Assembly (NCBI GenBank): GCA_021413845.1
Contig: JAIOPP010000009.1
Coordinates: 1-33,206 of the forward strand
Source of the DNA: Planctomycetia bacterium
Lineage (GTDB): Bacteria; Planctomycetota; Planctomycetia; Pirellulales; PNKZ01
Reading direction: 5' to 3'
Length of the DNA: 33,206 nt
The translations under genes and the position numbers were made by a program. Below, one piece after another: positions 1 to 8,675 of the stretch. The notes beneath the pieces are model-generated. The model was not told where the DNA came from and searched no databases. It saw only the letters and a list, made by a program, of their open reading frames with translations. Numbering within the stretch: the stretch's first letter is position 1; every line of letters starts with the position of its first letter.

Positions 1-44
1 AAACGCCGCCGACAATCGATTCTCGTCCGGCCCCCGAGAGCCGA

Positions 45-1394
45 CTATCGGCGGATGGCATTCGACGATTGCAGGGCTTGTTGCAACTCGGTCGTGTACC
101 GCTTCGACTCCTTGCAGAACTTGTCGTACGAGTCTTTGCTCGAGAAGAGAATCATCCGATTCTCGTACACCAGGCCGAACTGACGACGGCCCGACACGAT
201 TTCGTTCTTCTCCAAGGCGACGACCGGGTCGTTGCCCGAGATGATCGGGCTGAAGCGATCGGGATTCGCCAAGAACTTCTGCTGATTTTCGGTCGAGGAG
301 AAGAGATAGGTTCGGCCGCAATGAATTGCGCCGTAGAGATGGCTCCCTTTCGTCCAAACCATCTTCTCCGTCACGGTGACCGGGCAATAGCCGTCGAGCG
401 CGAGCGGCGGAGATCCGGCCGGAATCAAGGATTCGATCGGTTGCTTCGGAGCCGCGGCCGGGGCGGCAGGGGCTGCGCTCGCCGCGACGGTTGCCGGAGG
501 TGCGGCGGGAGCCGCTGCTGGTGGAACTGCCGGAACCGCTGCCGGTGGAGTTGCCGCGACCGGTGCCGCAACGGCCGGTGCTACAAAAGGTGGCGTCGTC
601 GCCGCCGGTGGAACGGCAGCGACAGGTGCCACAGGAGCGGCGCTCGGAGCGGTGTAAGGATTCGGCGTGATCGGTGCTACGGCGGCAACCGGTGCAGCGG
701 CGGCCGGCGCGGCGGGTGCGGCCATGCCTCGGCTTTGATAATAAGCGGCATAGCGATCGTCGGTCTTCGGTGCCGCGGCGGCAGCAGGCGGAGCGGCTTG
801 CGCCGTTACCGGAGGTGCGTATTGAGCGTAGCGAGGATCGGCGTTGGGCTGCGTCGTGCGAGCGGGTGCGCCGTAGCGCGAAGCATCAGCCGGCGCAGCG
901 GCGGCGACGGGAGCGCCCGGTTGTTGCGGCGCGGCTCCGGCGACGGGCCCGTGACCGTTGGAGCGAGCCTGCGCGAGTGCTTGTTGCGCGGCTTGATTGA
1001 GCATCGCGACATACTTGTCGGCAGGCTTGAAGCCCTTCGTCTTGGAAACGATTTCCCCTTGCGCCGTCATCACGATATCGCAGGGATAACCATCGACCTG
1101 GAATTGCTTGGCGAGTTCTTGATTCATCCCTTCTTCGACCTGAATCTTCACCGGCACGTAATACGGCGAGATCGCCGTGCCGAGGCCCGGCTTGCTGAAG
1201 ACGGCTTTTTCCATCTCCATGCACGGCGGACACCAAGTCCCCCAGAAGTGAATCAGCAACAGTCGGTTCGTCTGCGCGGCCTGCTTCTGAGCGACGTTCA
1301 GATCGGTCTCCCAACGGAGTTGATCTTGGGCGTGAGCGGGCACCGCGAAAAACAAGAGCGAGGCGATGACGCTGAGCGAAAGAAAACGCGGCAT
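45..1394 (-). CDS. Secreted thioredoxin-fold protein with Ala/Pro linker and C-terminal YHS-like domain
   Basis: The product (449 aa) starts with a clear signal peptide (MPRFLSLSVIASLLFF, cut after AHA near residue 22), so it is exported. Residues about 25-150 form a thioredoxin-like domain with the redox motif W54-C55-P-P-C58 in the FWGTWCPPCMEME context, typical of DsbD-gamma/thioredoxin_7 proteins. Residues about 155-325 are a low-complexity Ala/Pro/Val linker. Residues about 330-449 hold a YHS-like segment (ALDGYCPVTV, then YLFSSTENQQKFLANPDRF) followed by a weaker second repeat. I chose the ATG at 1394, not the ATG at 1589, because the upstream 65 residues look non-coding and would bury the signal peptide. 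Known for the folds: thioredoxin domains handle disulfides and YHS domains are often linked to metal handling. A periplasmic redox or metal role is inference. It is divergent from rho and stands alone. Confidence 0.85.
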   Translation of the reverse strand: MPRFLSLSVIASLLFFAVPAHAQDQLRWETDLNVAQKQAAQTNRLLLIHFWGTWCPPCMEMEKAVFSKPGLGTAISPYYVPVKIQVEEGMNQELAKQFQVDGYPCDIVMTAQGEIVSKTKGFKPADKYVAMLNQAAQQALAQARSNGHGPVAGAAPQQPGAPVAAAAPADASRYGAPARTTQPNADPRYAQYAPPVTAQAAPPAAAAAPKTDDRYAAYYQSRGMAAPAAPAAAAPVAAVAPITPNPYTAPSAAPVAPVAAVPPAATTPPFVAPAVAAPVAATPPAAVPAVPPAAAPAAPPATVAASAAPAAPAAAPKQPIESLIPAGSPPLALDGYCPVTVTEKMVWTKGSHLYGAIHCGRTYLFSSTENQQKFLANPDRFSPIISGNDPVVALEKNEIVSGRRQFGLVYENRMILFSSKDSYDKFCKESKRYTTELQQALQSSNAIRR

Positions 1395-2788
1395 GTCGCG
1401 AACCTTTACTGAAGTTCTGAGATTCGAGCCGGCAAAACGGTTCGCTTCACTTATCGGTTCGGCCGAGGGGAGAAGTTGTGGAAATCTGTAACGGTTCTCC
1501 CGATTCGTCGGATTATGCCACTCTGCCGGCAATCGTGTCTCGGCCCACTTCCACGGCTTGACCACGGACATAAAACGATGGATAACCAACCCCGAGCCGA
1601 GCCCGAGCCGAAGATGAAATGCCGAATAAACGGTATTTTCCCGGGAAAGCTTGCCTTGACACGCTTAAGGCGACGACTAAGATTTGGGTAGTTTGAAGTC
1701 GCCCATTGAGGGGTGCCGGAGCTGAGCCCGTGCGGACAAGCCGCACCGCTAGCACCGCGAACTCTGCACATGTCGGGCTGCTTACCTTACGGCCCCGCTT
1801 ACCTAGCGTTTGTCATCGGCCCCAGCGGTCGATGAACCGCTCTGGTGAAACAGCCGCATGTGACGAATTGCCGCAACTAAAGATGCTTCGGCCGTTCGGT
1901 CTGCTATCCGCAACCGTCTTCCTGTGACGGACTCGAAGGGTACTCGGACTGCGAACATTGCCGGAACGGCTCTCCGTTCCCGATGACTCGCACGCTGCCC
2001 CTCGAACTGCTTGATGCACGCCGAGAATATAGTAATTTCCCGGCCGGAAGAGTGTTGATAAGAAGCGATTCTTGGCTGAGTTGCTGAATACGGGCTGCTG
2101 AAACAGGGCCGCTAGAAATCGGCCGTTGAATCTAGGCCGATCGATTTGTAGGCGCAAAACGAATCTGCTCGTATGTGCCTCTTTCGTACGATCGCAACTT
2201 AGGACCGCATGACGCAAGTTTAAGACGCGAGCTAGGTCGCCCGAGCACATGCTGCTTGGCGACGTCGCTCCCGTTTGCTCGGCAAGTTTTGCAGGTGCGA
2301 AGAACGTTTGGTTTCACTCGATAAGGAACTGCCGCTCGACATAGGCCATCTGATTTTTCTTGCGACCCGTGATCGGCCGGAGGCCGATGTCGCGACTTCA
2401 GAGACCTAACTCCGAGACCGCAATTTTCGGAAGTCCGTAGCCACGGAACTCCGTCGTGTTGCTTCCGCTTCGTCAGCCGCAGTTTTAGTCTCGCTTAGTG
2501 AGGTCGTTCCTCGTTTCGTATCGTGGGCATTGAAGCCGACGAGGCGGATATTGGTGACAGGTTCGGAGCGTCTGAGAACAGATGCTCGGTGGTAAGAATT
2601 CCGCGACCGAAAACGGTTCGGGCTTCTTTTTCGTTCCCCTTCGACGCGGTGTTGAAGGGATGTCAGTTTCGGTCGCGTTTCAACGTGCCGTAAGATCGTC
2701 GTTCGGGTCGGGCCCTCAGCCGCCCTCGCGGAGATCCTTATCGGTGGCGCGACCTTGTGATCCAGTTTGTGTGATCAGGATAGAGCGC
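1395..2788. other. Gene-free 1.4 kb interval between the thioredoxin-YHS gene and rho
   Basis: I see no convincing protein gene here; open frames on both strands are short, lack recognisable domains and have erratic composition. The stretch must hold the divergent promoters of the two flanking genes. Two small hairpins are visible: AGCGGT/ACCGCT near 1825-1843 and ATCGGCC/GGCCGAT near 2372-2389. rho genes in other bacteria often have long regulatory leaders, so part of the 2.2-2.79 kb section may be leader RNA; that is inference. Confidence 0.6.
1656..1683 (+). promoter_or_regulatory. Candidate sigma-70-type promoter
   Basis: A perfect TTGACA (1656-1661) is followed after 16 bp by TAAGAT (1678-1683), a 4/6 match to the -10 consensus. 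It points toward rho but lies 1.1 kb upstream of its start, so it would give either a very long leader or a separate non-coding transcript. Support is only the hexamer match. Confidence 0.3.
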
Positions 2789-4264
2789 ATGTCGAAGAAA
2801 CGTCGGGGTCGAGGTCGTCAGGGTGGCGGCGGTTACAACAACGGTCAAGGTGGCGGTGGCGGCCAGAACAACGGCTACGGCGGCGGTGGCGGCCAAGGTG
2901 GCGGCGGCGGCTACGGCGGTGGTGGTGGAGGAGGTGGTGGTGGTGGCGGCTACAATCGCGGCGGAGGAGGCGGTGGTGGTGGAGGCGGCGGCGGACAGAA
3001 TCGTTATCGCCGCAATCGTCCGCGGTACGACCCCAACGCTCCGCGCGAACCACGCCCGGAAGCCGAACCGCAACTCGACGCCGAAGGGAACCCGCTTCCG
3101 GTTCCCACGGAAAACGCCGACGGCACTCCCTACACACCTCCGGCACTCGATACCGTCTCGGGCATCTTAGAACTGCACCCGAACGGCTACGGCTTTCTGC
3201 GAGATCCGAAGAACAACTACTCGCGCGAGCGCACCGACGCCTTCGTGCCCGGCACGATGATCGAGCGCTTCCGCCTGCGCGAAGGGGTGATGATCAACGG
3301 CCTCGCGCAGCACAACCGCAAGCAAGAAGGTCCGCGGATTCGCGAGATCGTCGACGTCGACGGCCTCAAGCCGGAAGAATACCCGAACATCAAATCGTTC
3401 GACCAGAAGACGCCGATCAATCCCGAGCAATGGCTCCGGCTGGAAATCGGTCAGCAGCCGCTCAGCAACCGGATCATGGACTTGCTCACGCCGCTCGGCA
3501 AAGGTCAGCGGGCGTTGATCGTCGCTCCGCCGCGCTCCGGCAAGACGATCCTGCTGCAAAACATCAGCGCGGCGATTTCGCAAAATCATCCGGAGCTGAA
3601 GCTGTTCGTCCTCTTGGTCGACGAGCGCCCGGAAGAAGTCACCGACATGAAGCGCTGCGTGCAAGGGGAAGTGATCGCGAGCAGTCTCGATCGCGACGTC
3701 GAAAGCCATGTGCGGTTGTCGCAGCTCGTCGTCGAGCGCTGCAAGCGGCTCGTCGAAGAAGGACACGACGTCTTCTTGCTCATGGACTCGATCACGCGCA
3801 TGGCCCGCGCCTTCAACAAGTGGGTCGGCAACTCCGGCGCCACGATGTCGGGCGGTATCAGCACGAAGGCGATGGACATCCCGAAGAAGCTCTTCGCGAC
3901 GGCCCGCGCGTTCGAAGAAGGGGGCTCGCTCACCGTCGTCGCGACGGCGCTGATCGACACCGGCAGCCGGATGGACGAACTCATCTTCCAAGAGTTCAAA
4001 GGAACGGGCAACATGGAGCTCGTGCTCGACCGGAAGCTCGCCGACCGCCGCGTGTGGCCGGCGATCGACATCTCGCAGTCGGGCACCCGCCGCGAAGAAA
4101 AACTCCTCGACCCGGACACGCTCCACGCCGTGACGATGCTGCGGCGCACGCTGTCGAGCATGAACCACCTCGACGCGATGGAACAACTCACCGGCAAGCT
4201 CGCGAAATTCAAGAGCAACCGTGAGTTCATCAGCCTGATCGCAACGGCCCGCGCGGCGGATTAA
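2789..4264 (+). CDS. rho: Transcription termination factor Rho with poly-Gly N-terminal extension
   Basis: Rho is a hexameric RNA-dependent ATPase that terminates transcription. The 491-aa product begins MSKKRRGRGRQ and then has a glycine-rich stretch (residues about 11-70, with scattered Tyr, Asn and Gln), followed by a short acidic/Pro linker. The cold-shock-like RNA-binding domain starts near residue 121 (SGILELHPNGYGFLRD). The ATPase core carries the Walker A region APPRSGKT at 246-253, LLVDERPEEVTDM just after it, Walker B-region VFLLMDSITRMARA at about 328-341, and the conserved TKAMDIPKKLF and SGTRREE segments. The start at 2789 is preferred because AGGA lies 8 nt upstream and the basic MSKKRRGR start fits the family. 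An in-frame ATG at 2582 would add 69 residues unlike any Rho. It is followed after 26 nt by a DUF2442 gene. Confidence 0.97.
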   Translation: MSKKRRGRGRQGGGGYNNGQGGGGGQNNGYGGGGGQGGGGGYGGGGGGGGGGGGYNRGGGGGGGGGGGGQNRYRRNRPRYDPNAPREPRPEAEPQLDAEGNPLPVPTENADGTPYTPPALDTVSGILELHPNGYGFLRDPKNNYSRERTDAFVPGTMIERFRLREGVMINGLAQHNRKQEGPRIREIVDVDGLKPEEYPNIKSFDQKTPINPEQWLRLEIGQQPLSNRIMDLLTPLGKGQRALIVAPPRSGKTILLQNISAAISQNHPELKLFVLLVDERPEEVTDMKRCVQGEVIASSLDRDVESHVRLSQLVVERCKRLVEEGHDVFLLMDSITRMARAFNKWVGNSGATMSGGISTKAMDIPKKLFATARAFEEGGSLTVVATALIDTGSRMDELIFQEFKGTGNMELVLDRKLADRRVWPAIDISQSGTRREEKLLDPDTLHAVTMLRRTLSSMNHLDAMEQLTGKLAKFKSNREFISLIATARAAD

Positions 4265-4290
4265 CTCGCTCAAGCCGCATAGACAATTGA

Positions 4291-4620
4291 ATGGCACCTC
4301 CGCTTGCCGTTATTCACGTTGAGATCGACGACGTCACACTGACAGTCGATCTCAGCGACGGCCGGACGATGAAAGTGCCGCTCGATTGGTATCCGCGTTT
4401 AGTCGAAGGAAGCTCCGCTGAACGAGCGAACTACCGCTTGCTCGGCGGCGGCACCGGCGTGCATTGGCCGCTGCTCGACGAAGACGTCAGCCTCGGCAAC
4501 CTGCTCGACGGGCGAAAGTCGGCGGAAAGCCAACCTTCGTTCGACAAGTGGCTACGGAGTCGCGCCGGCACGCCGACGAAAACGGAATCTCCCGCGCGCG
4601 GCATGAGTCTCGACGACTAA
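4291..4620 (+). CDS. DUF2442 domain protein
   Basis: This 109-aa soluble protein has the DUF2442 layout: a short beta-rich module with DVTLTVDLSDGRTMKVPLDWYPRL (two stretches: residues about 13-21 and 22-36), then YRLLGGGTGVHWPLLDEDVS, in which the His-Trp-Pro and Asp-Glu-Asp positions are typical, and LGNLLDGRKS. The C-terminal 25 residues are a polar tail. DUF2442 proteins are often paired with a DUF4160 partner and have been suggested to belong to toxin-antitoxin-like pairs; no partner is present here. It lies 26 nt after rho and is probably co-transcribed. Its stop is only 21 nt from the convergent GT2 gene's stop. Function unknown. Confidence 0.8.
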   Translation: MAPPLAVIHVEIDDVTLTVDLSDGRTMKVPLDWYPRLVEGSSAERANYRLLGGGTGVHWPLLDEDVSLGNLLDGRKSAESQPSFDKWLRSRAGTPTKTESPARGMSLDD

Positions 4621-4641
4621 CGACTCGTCAAACAATAGCCT

Positions 4642-5643
4642 CTAGGCCGCCCGGCTCACGCGCACCGTCTGCTCAGCTTCTTCGCCGTCGAAGTTCACCA
4701 GCCGTCTTACCGCGTACGTCTGCTTGCCTTGGCAGGCGAAGTAGATCCGCGAGCAGACTTCGCCCAGCAGGCCGAGCACGAAGAATTGCGTGCCGACGAC
4801 CATGCCCAACACGCTGAGCAAGAGCAGCGGGTTGCCCGTCATGTCGACGCCGCCGAGGAGCTTCATGGCGACCGTCGCGGCGCCGGATGCGCAGCCGGCG
4901 AGCACGCCGATCAGGCCCATCCCGCCGAAGAGCTTCATCGGGCTCACGGCGTAGCGAATCAGAAACTTCACGGTCATCAAGTCGAGGATCACGCGCACCG
5001 TACGCCAGATGCCGTACTTCGTCGTGCCGAAGCGGCGGGCATGGTGCTTCGTCTCCACTTCCACGCAGCGGGCTCCTTGCCAATGCGCGAGGATCGGAAT
5101 GAAGCGATGCATTTCGCCGTAGAGCTCGAGCTCTTGCGCGATCTCGCGACGAATCACCTTGAGCGTGCAGCCGAGATCGTGAACCGGAAAGCCGGTCACT
5201 TTCGAGATCAGCCAGTTCGCGATCTTCGACGGCAGCTTGCGGTTCACGAAGGCGTCTTGCCGATGCTTGCGCCAGCCGTGGACGAGGTCGTAGCCTTCTT
5301 CGAGCTTGGCGACCATCATCGGGATATCGGTCGGGTCGTTTTGCAGATCGCCGTCGATCGTGACGACGTAGTCTTGCGTGGCATGCCGAATGCCGGCTTG
5401 CATCGCGGCGGTTTGTCCGTAGTTGCGGCGAAAGTCGACGACCTTCACATGCGCGTCGCGGGCGGCGAGCGCGTCGAGCTTCTCCGTGGTGCCGTCGCGC
5501 GAGCCGTCGTTGACGAAGATCAATTCGTAGGGGCGGCCGGTCGGCGCGATGGCATCGGTGAGCGCGCGATACTGTAGCTCGACGTTGTCGCGCTCGTTGT
5601 AAATCGGAATGACGACGGAAATGCTCACGAGCGAAAACTCCAC
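4642..5643 (-). CDS. Family 2 glycosyltransferase (GtrB/DPM1-like, polyprenyl-phosphate sugar synthase type)
   Basis: The protein (333 aa) has a GT-A catalytic domain at residues about 7-235: [13 protein letters not shown], the nucleotide-binding VNDGSRDGT (44-52), [10 protein letters not shown] (71-80) and the metal-binding DGD at 97-99 followed by QNDP. Two C-terminal membrane helices (about 238-262 and 275-300) and a short cytosolic tail follow. This is the layout of bactoprenol-phosphate glucosyl/mannosyltransferases, which move a sugar from a nucleotide donor to undecaprenyl phosphate. It lies 25 nt downstream of the GT39-type gene on the same strand. The pair makes biochemical sense: the GT2 makes the lipid-linked sugar and the ArnT-like enzyme transfers it at the outer face. 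The exact sugar is unknown. GTG at residue 6 is an alternative start. Confidence 0.92.
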   Translation of the reverse strand: MEFSLVSISVVIPIYNERDNVELQYRALTDAIAPTGRPYELIFVNDGSRDGTTEKLDALAARDAHVKVVDFRRNYGQTAAMQAGIRHATQDYVVTIDGDLQNDPTDIPMMVAKLEEGYDLVHGWRKHRQDAFVNRKLPSKIANWLISKVTGFPVHDLGCTLKVIRREIAQELELYGEMHRFIPILAHWQGARCVEVETKHHARRFGTTKYGIWRTVRVILDLMTVKFLIRYAVSPMKLFGGMGLIGVLAGCASGAATVAMKLLGGVDMTGNPLLLLSVLGMVVGTQFFVLGLLGEVCSRIYFACQGKQTYAVRRLVNFDGEEAEQTVRVSRAA

Positions 5644-5668
5644 GAACGGAATCGGATTCTAAACTCGG

Positions 5669-7522
5669 CTAACTACGCTTCGTCGTCGGCGCGGCGGCTT
5701 CCAAAGCCTCGGGCCGCACGACGGGGCTCGACTCGCGCCAGGCGTCGACCTCGGGCGAGTTCGAACTCGGCGCGAGCTTACGACCTATGACCACGAAACT
5801 GCGCGGACGATCGTAGCGATTGCGGTCGATCGTGACCACGCCGACTTGTTCCCACGCGAAAGGCAAAGGAAGCGGCGACGGTTCGCCGGCGGCGCTGTTG
5901 AAGCAAAAATACTCCCAATCGGCCGTGCCGGCGGAAGCCGGCGTCGGTGTTGCGACCAACTCCACCCGACGTGGGCCCATGCCGGCAAGGTGGTAAGTAA
6001 AGAGATGGCTGACGGGCACGAAGCTCACAAGCTTCGCCTCGCCCGGCACCAGCGCCAGCGTGCGTCGCACATCGGCACGGATGTCGAAGCTGTAGGCTGC
6101 GAGCGAGTTCACGCCGGCGACCGTATACGACAGACCGTAGAAAACAGCGAGTACATAAGCAGCCGTGGCCGAAGCCCGCAGGGAGTCGGGCTTGTCGAGC
6201 CGGCGCATCGCCCAGCGGCAGCAGAGGCAGACCGCAACCGTTGCTAGTAGCAACAAGGTAACAACGCCGAAGCTCTGCGCCCCGGACGGGTTCGTCGACT
6301 TCGGAATCCAATGGGTCAGGCCGCTCGATTGCCACGCGAAGTAAACGGTGACGACCAGCGCAATCGCGCAGCCGGCCAGCAGCGCCGCGCGCCAGATGCG
6401 CCGCGCGACGGCGCCGGCTTCCGCCGCCAAAGCCAATTGCGCCGCCGTGCCGCCGAGCAAGGCGATGCACGGATAGAGGGGCATGAAGTAGCGTGTCTGC
6501 GCGGCATGAGCCAGCAACAGCGGCACGAGGCACAGCAACGCCGACAGCGCCAAGAACTGCGCGGGTCGTTTCGCGGCTTCGAGTCGGGCTCTTAACGAAC
6601 GATCGCAGAAGCAGACCAACACGCCCGACCAAGGGAGCGTGCAGTGCAGCACTTCCCACGGAAACGCCAGGGCATGCCGCACGACTTTCCCAGCCGAGCC
6701 GCGCGTGAAGCGGTTCAGCGATTCTGCGCCCCAGATCATCGCCGTCGAGGTGAGATCGGTCGCCAGCATATAAGGAATTTGCCACGCCGCGACGATGGCC
6801 GCGAAGACCGCGAGGCCGACGAGTTGCCCACGCTGCCGGAGAAACGAGCGATCGTAGCACCAGAGAAACAACCAAGTGCTGCCGACGAAATAGATCGGTC
6901 CTTGCGGCCCTTTCGTCAGCGCGGCCAAAGCCGCCAGCGCATAGCCGACGCTCCACGTGACCCACGGGCGACGGTTTTGCAGATAACACGCCAGCCAACC
7001 GAGCAGAGCGCCGGAGGTGAGGAGCGTGAAGAGAGATTCCGTTTCGGCATGCCGCCCGAGTTGGAGCACTTGGCCCATCGTGGCGTAGCCGATCGCGGCC
7101 GTGAACGCGCCGAAGCGTTCGAGAAACGTCCGACCGCAAACATAAATCAGCAGCGTCGTCAGCAACGTCGCCAGCAACGACGGCAGGCGCACCGCGAGCG
7201 CGCCGTCGTTGCCGAACAGCAGCATCGACCACGCGATGCACCAGTTCGCCAGCGGCGGACGATTCGGGAACACGTCTCCTTGTTCGCGCGGCACGATCCA
7301 ATCGCCCGACTCGATCATCTCGCGGGCCACTTCGGCCCAACGGGTTTCTTCGCCCCGCAAAGTCAGCGTGGCGGGACGCGTGAAATAAATGCCGCAGACC
7401 AAGAGCAGGGTCAACCAAAACTCAGGCTCGCGCCAGAAGCGGACGCGCACCGACGGCGCTCTGACAACGCGCGCGGCAGGGCCCACGGCGGCGGCGGCGA
7501 CGGGAACGCTCGAAGCAGTCAT
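5669..7522 (-). CDS. ArnT-like/GT39 family membrane glycosyltransferase
   Basis: The 617-aa product is a polytopic membrane protein of the ArnT/PMT (GT-C, PF13231 or PF02366-like) superfamily. After the first membrane helix comes the acidic catalytic loop motif RGEETRWAEVAREMIESGDW, followed by PNRPPLANW, which corresponds to the usual KPPL motif. Then come about ten hydrophobic helices and a C-terminal periplasmic domain with a DRPRSFVVIG-type end. Such enzymes transfer sugars from polyprenyl-phosphate carriers to lipid A, proteins or other acceptors. I chose the ATG at 7522 (MTASSVPVAAAA); the 69 residues added by an ATG at 7729 are Arg-rich and unlike the family. It is the first gene of a two-gene operon with the GT2 enzyme. 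Acceptor unknown. Confidence 0.88.
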   Translation of the reverse strand: MTASSVPVAAAAVGPAARVVRAPSVRVRFWREPEFWLTLLLVCGIYFTRPATLTLRGEETRWAEVAREMIESGDWIVPREQGDVFPNRPPLANWCIAWSMLLFGNDGALAVRLPSLLATLLTTLLIYVCGRTFLERFGAFTAAIGYATMGQVLQLGRHAETESLFTLLTSGALLGWLACYLQNRRPWVTWSVGYALAALAALTKGPQGPIYFVGSTWLFLWCYDRSFLRQRGQLVGLAVFAAIVAAWQIPYMLATDLTSTAMIWGAESLNRFTRGSAGKVVRHALAFPWEVLHCTLPWSGVLVCFCDRSLRARLEAAKRPAQFLALSALLCLVPLLLAHAAQTRYFMPLYPCIALLGGTAAQLALAAEAGAVARRIWRAALLAGCAIALVVTVYFAWQSSGLTHWIPKSTNPSGAQSFGVVTLLLLATVAVCLCCRWAMRRLDKPDSLRASATAAYVLAVFYGLSYTVAGVNSLAAYSFDIRADVRRTLALVPGEAKLVSFVPVSHLFTYHLAGMGPRRVELVATPTPASAGTADWEYFCFNSAAGEPSPLPLPFAWEQVGVVTIDRNRYDRPRSFVVIGRKLAPSSNSPEVDAWRESSPVVRPEALEAAAPTTKRS

Positions 7523-7780
7523 GCTCGAAGGGTATTTCGGAAATAGGTGAAGCGGGGCGCGGGGGCGAACTCTCGCAGAAACCGCCGGCCCGATCCAGAC
7601 GAGATTCCAGCCCTGCCGGCAACGCTTCGGCCATGCTTCGACAGCGTTTCGGTAATAAGCGGCTCGTCGGCCGCGCATGCCGCGGGAAGTTTGCGTTGCT
7701 CGCTGAGGGGACGTTATGCTGACGCTCAATCCCGCTCATTCTGAGCGAGACAACCGAGTTTTTTGGTTTCAGCAACGGGC

Positions 7781-8059
7781 ATGCGCCACCTCAGCATCAC
7801 CTTTTTGACGTGGTATGTATGCGGCATGTTTATGCTGCTGGCCCTGCTCTCGTCGGCGATCACCTATGTCCCGAGCGCTCAATGGATCGGAGCGATCTTC
7901 GGCCTGGGTTCGATAACAGCGGCATTGACGGCGGCCGCAGCGGCGATCGTCTGCGGTCGGCTTCCGTCAACGCATTGGGTTCATACGTCGCGGCCGCTGT
8001 TTGTCGGCTCGCTCGTCGCGGCAACCGCCGCAACGTTGTTGTTCCTCGTCATAGTCTGA
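7781..8059 (+). CDS. Small three-helix membrane protein, unknown function
   Basis: The 92-aa protein (MRHLSITFLTWYV...) has three hydrophobic segments, at about residues 7-29, 35-60 and 71-92, and almost no soluble part. I do not recognise a family. The ATG at 7781 is preferred to a TTG at 7763 because the upstream six residues add nothing recognisable. It is the first plus-strand gene of the accessory region and is divergent from the GT39 operon. A DUF1801 gene follows after 43 nt. Confidence 0.55.
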   Translation: MRHLSITFLTWYVCGMFMLLALLSSAITYVPSAQWIGAIFGLGSITAALTAAAAAIVCGRLPSTHWVHTSRPLFVGSLVAATAATLLFLVIV

Positions 8060-8102
8060 CGATTCACCGAACGACACGGTCCTGTCGCCGACATAAGGAG
8101 GC

Positions 8103-8567
8103 ATGAGCATCAAGCGAGAAACAAGCATGAAGAAGAGCGGGGCAGGTAACAGCAAAATACGGAACAGCAAGACACAGCAGAGCGAGGCGAAGCACGAGGA
8201 GTCTCCGTCGCAGCTGATCGACGCGCGCATCGAGGAACTCGGCGACTGGCGGGGCGAGTTGCTCGCTCGGCTTCGTGCCATCGTCAAGGAAGCCGATCCC
8301 GAAGTCGTCGAGGAGTGGAAGTGGCGGGTGCCCGTCTGGTCGCACGACGGGCTGATCTGCACCGGCGAGACGTATAAGAAAGTCGTGAAGCTGACCTTCG
8401 CCCACGGCGCGGCGCTGAAGGATCCCGCGAAACTCTTCAACTCCAGCCTAGAAGGAAACACCCGCCGCGCCATCGACTTCCACGAAGGGGAACCGATCAA
8501 AGAAAAAGCACTAAAGACGCTAATTCGCGCCGCCGTGAGTTGGAACAAATCTAAAGGCCGCGGTTAA
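8103..8567 (+). CDS. DUF1801 (YdhG-like) domain protein
   Basis: This soluble 154-aa protein has a basic polar N-terminal extension (residues 1-30) and then a DUF1801 domain: IDARIEELGDWRGELLARLR, KEADPEVVEEWKWRVPVWSHDG, CTGETYKKVVKLTF, HGAALKDPAKLFN and the FHEGEPIKEKALKTLIRAA tail (each is a consecutive part of the domain). The family is widespread and related to the frataxin-like/YdhG fold; its biochemical role is not established. A perfect AAGGAGG lies at 8095-8101 but only 1 nt before the ATG at 8103, too close for normal use. The internal ATG at 8127 (MKKSGAG) has only a weak purine tract, so the true start is uncertain; the domain is unaffected. Confidence 0.85.
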   Translation: MSIKRETSMKKSGAGNSKIRNSKTQQSEAKHEESPSQLIDARIEELGDWRGELLARLRAIVKEADPEVVEEWKWRVPVWSHDGLICTGETYKKVVKLTFAHGAALKDPAKLFNSSLEGNTRRAIDFHEGEPIKEKALKTLIRAAVSWNKSKGRG

Positions 8568-8675
8568 TCTACGGCATAGAGATAGGCTGTACGGTTGACT
8601 TTCATTTGTTATCCTTGCGCTTAAGTGAATCTCTATCTGCGCATTAAGCTGCAACGACACGATCTAGAAACATTC

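Noticed and set aside
69-1412. Long open frame antisense to the thioredoxin-YHS gene
   Set aside because: Arg/Gly/Cys-rich shadow of the Ala/Pro linker; the minus-strand gene has a signal peptide and CxxC motif, which settles the coding strand.
1813-2250. 145-aa minus-strand open frame in the gap before rho
   Set aside because: Composition is Arg/Ser/Cys-rich without any motif, and there is no ribosome site; not called.
2815-2998. Repetitive GGC/GGT tract as a possible tandem repeat or CRISPR-like array
   Set aside because: It is the coding sequence of the poly-Gly part of Rho; there are no spaced identical repeats. No CRISPR array was found anywhere in the window.
3167-4297. Long open frame antisense to rho
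   Set aside because: It mirrors the rho coding sequence; GC-rich codon bias leaves long open frames on the other strand. No domain is visible.
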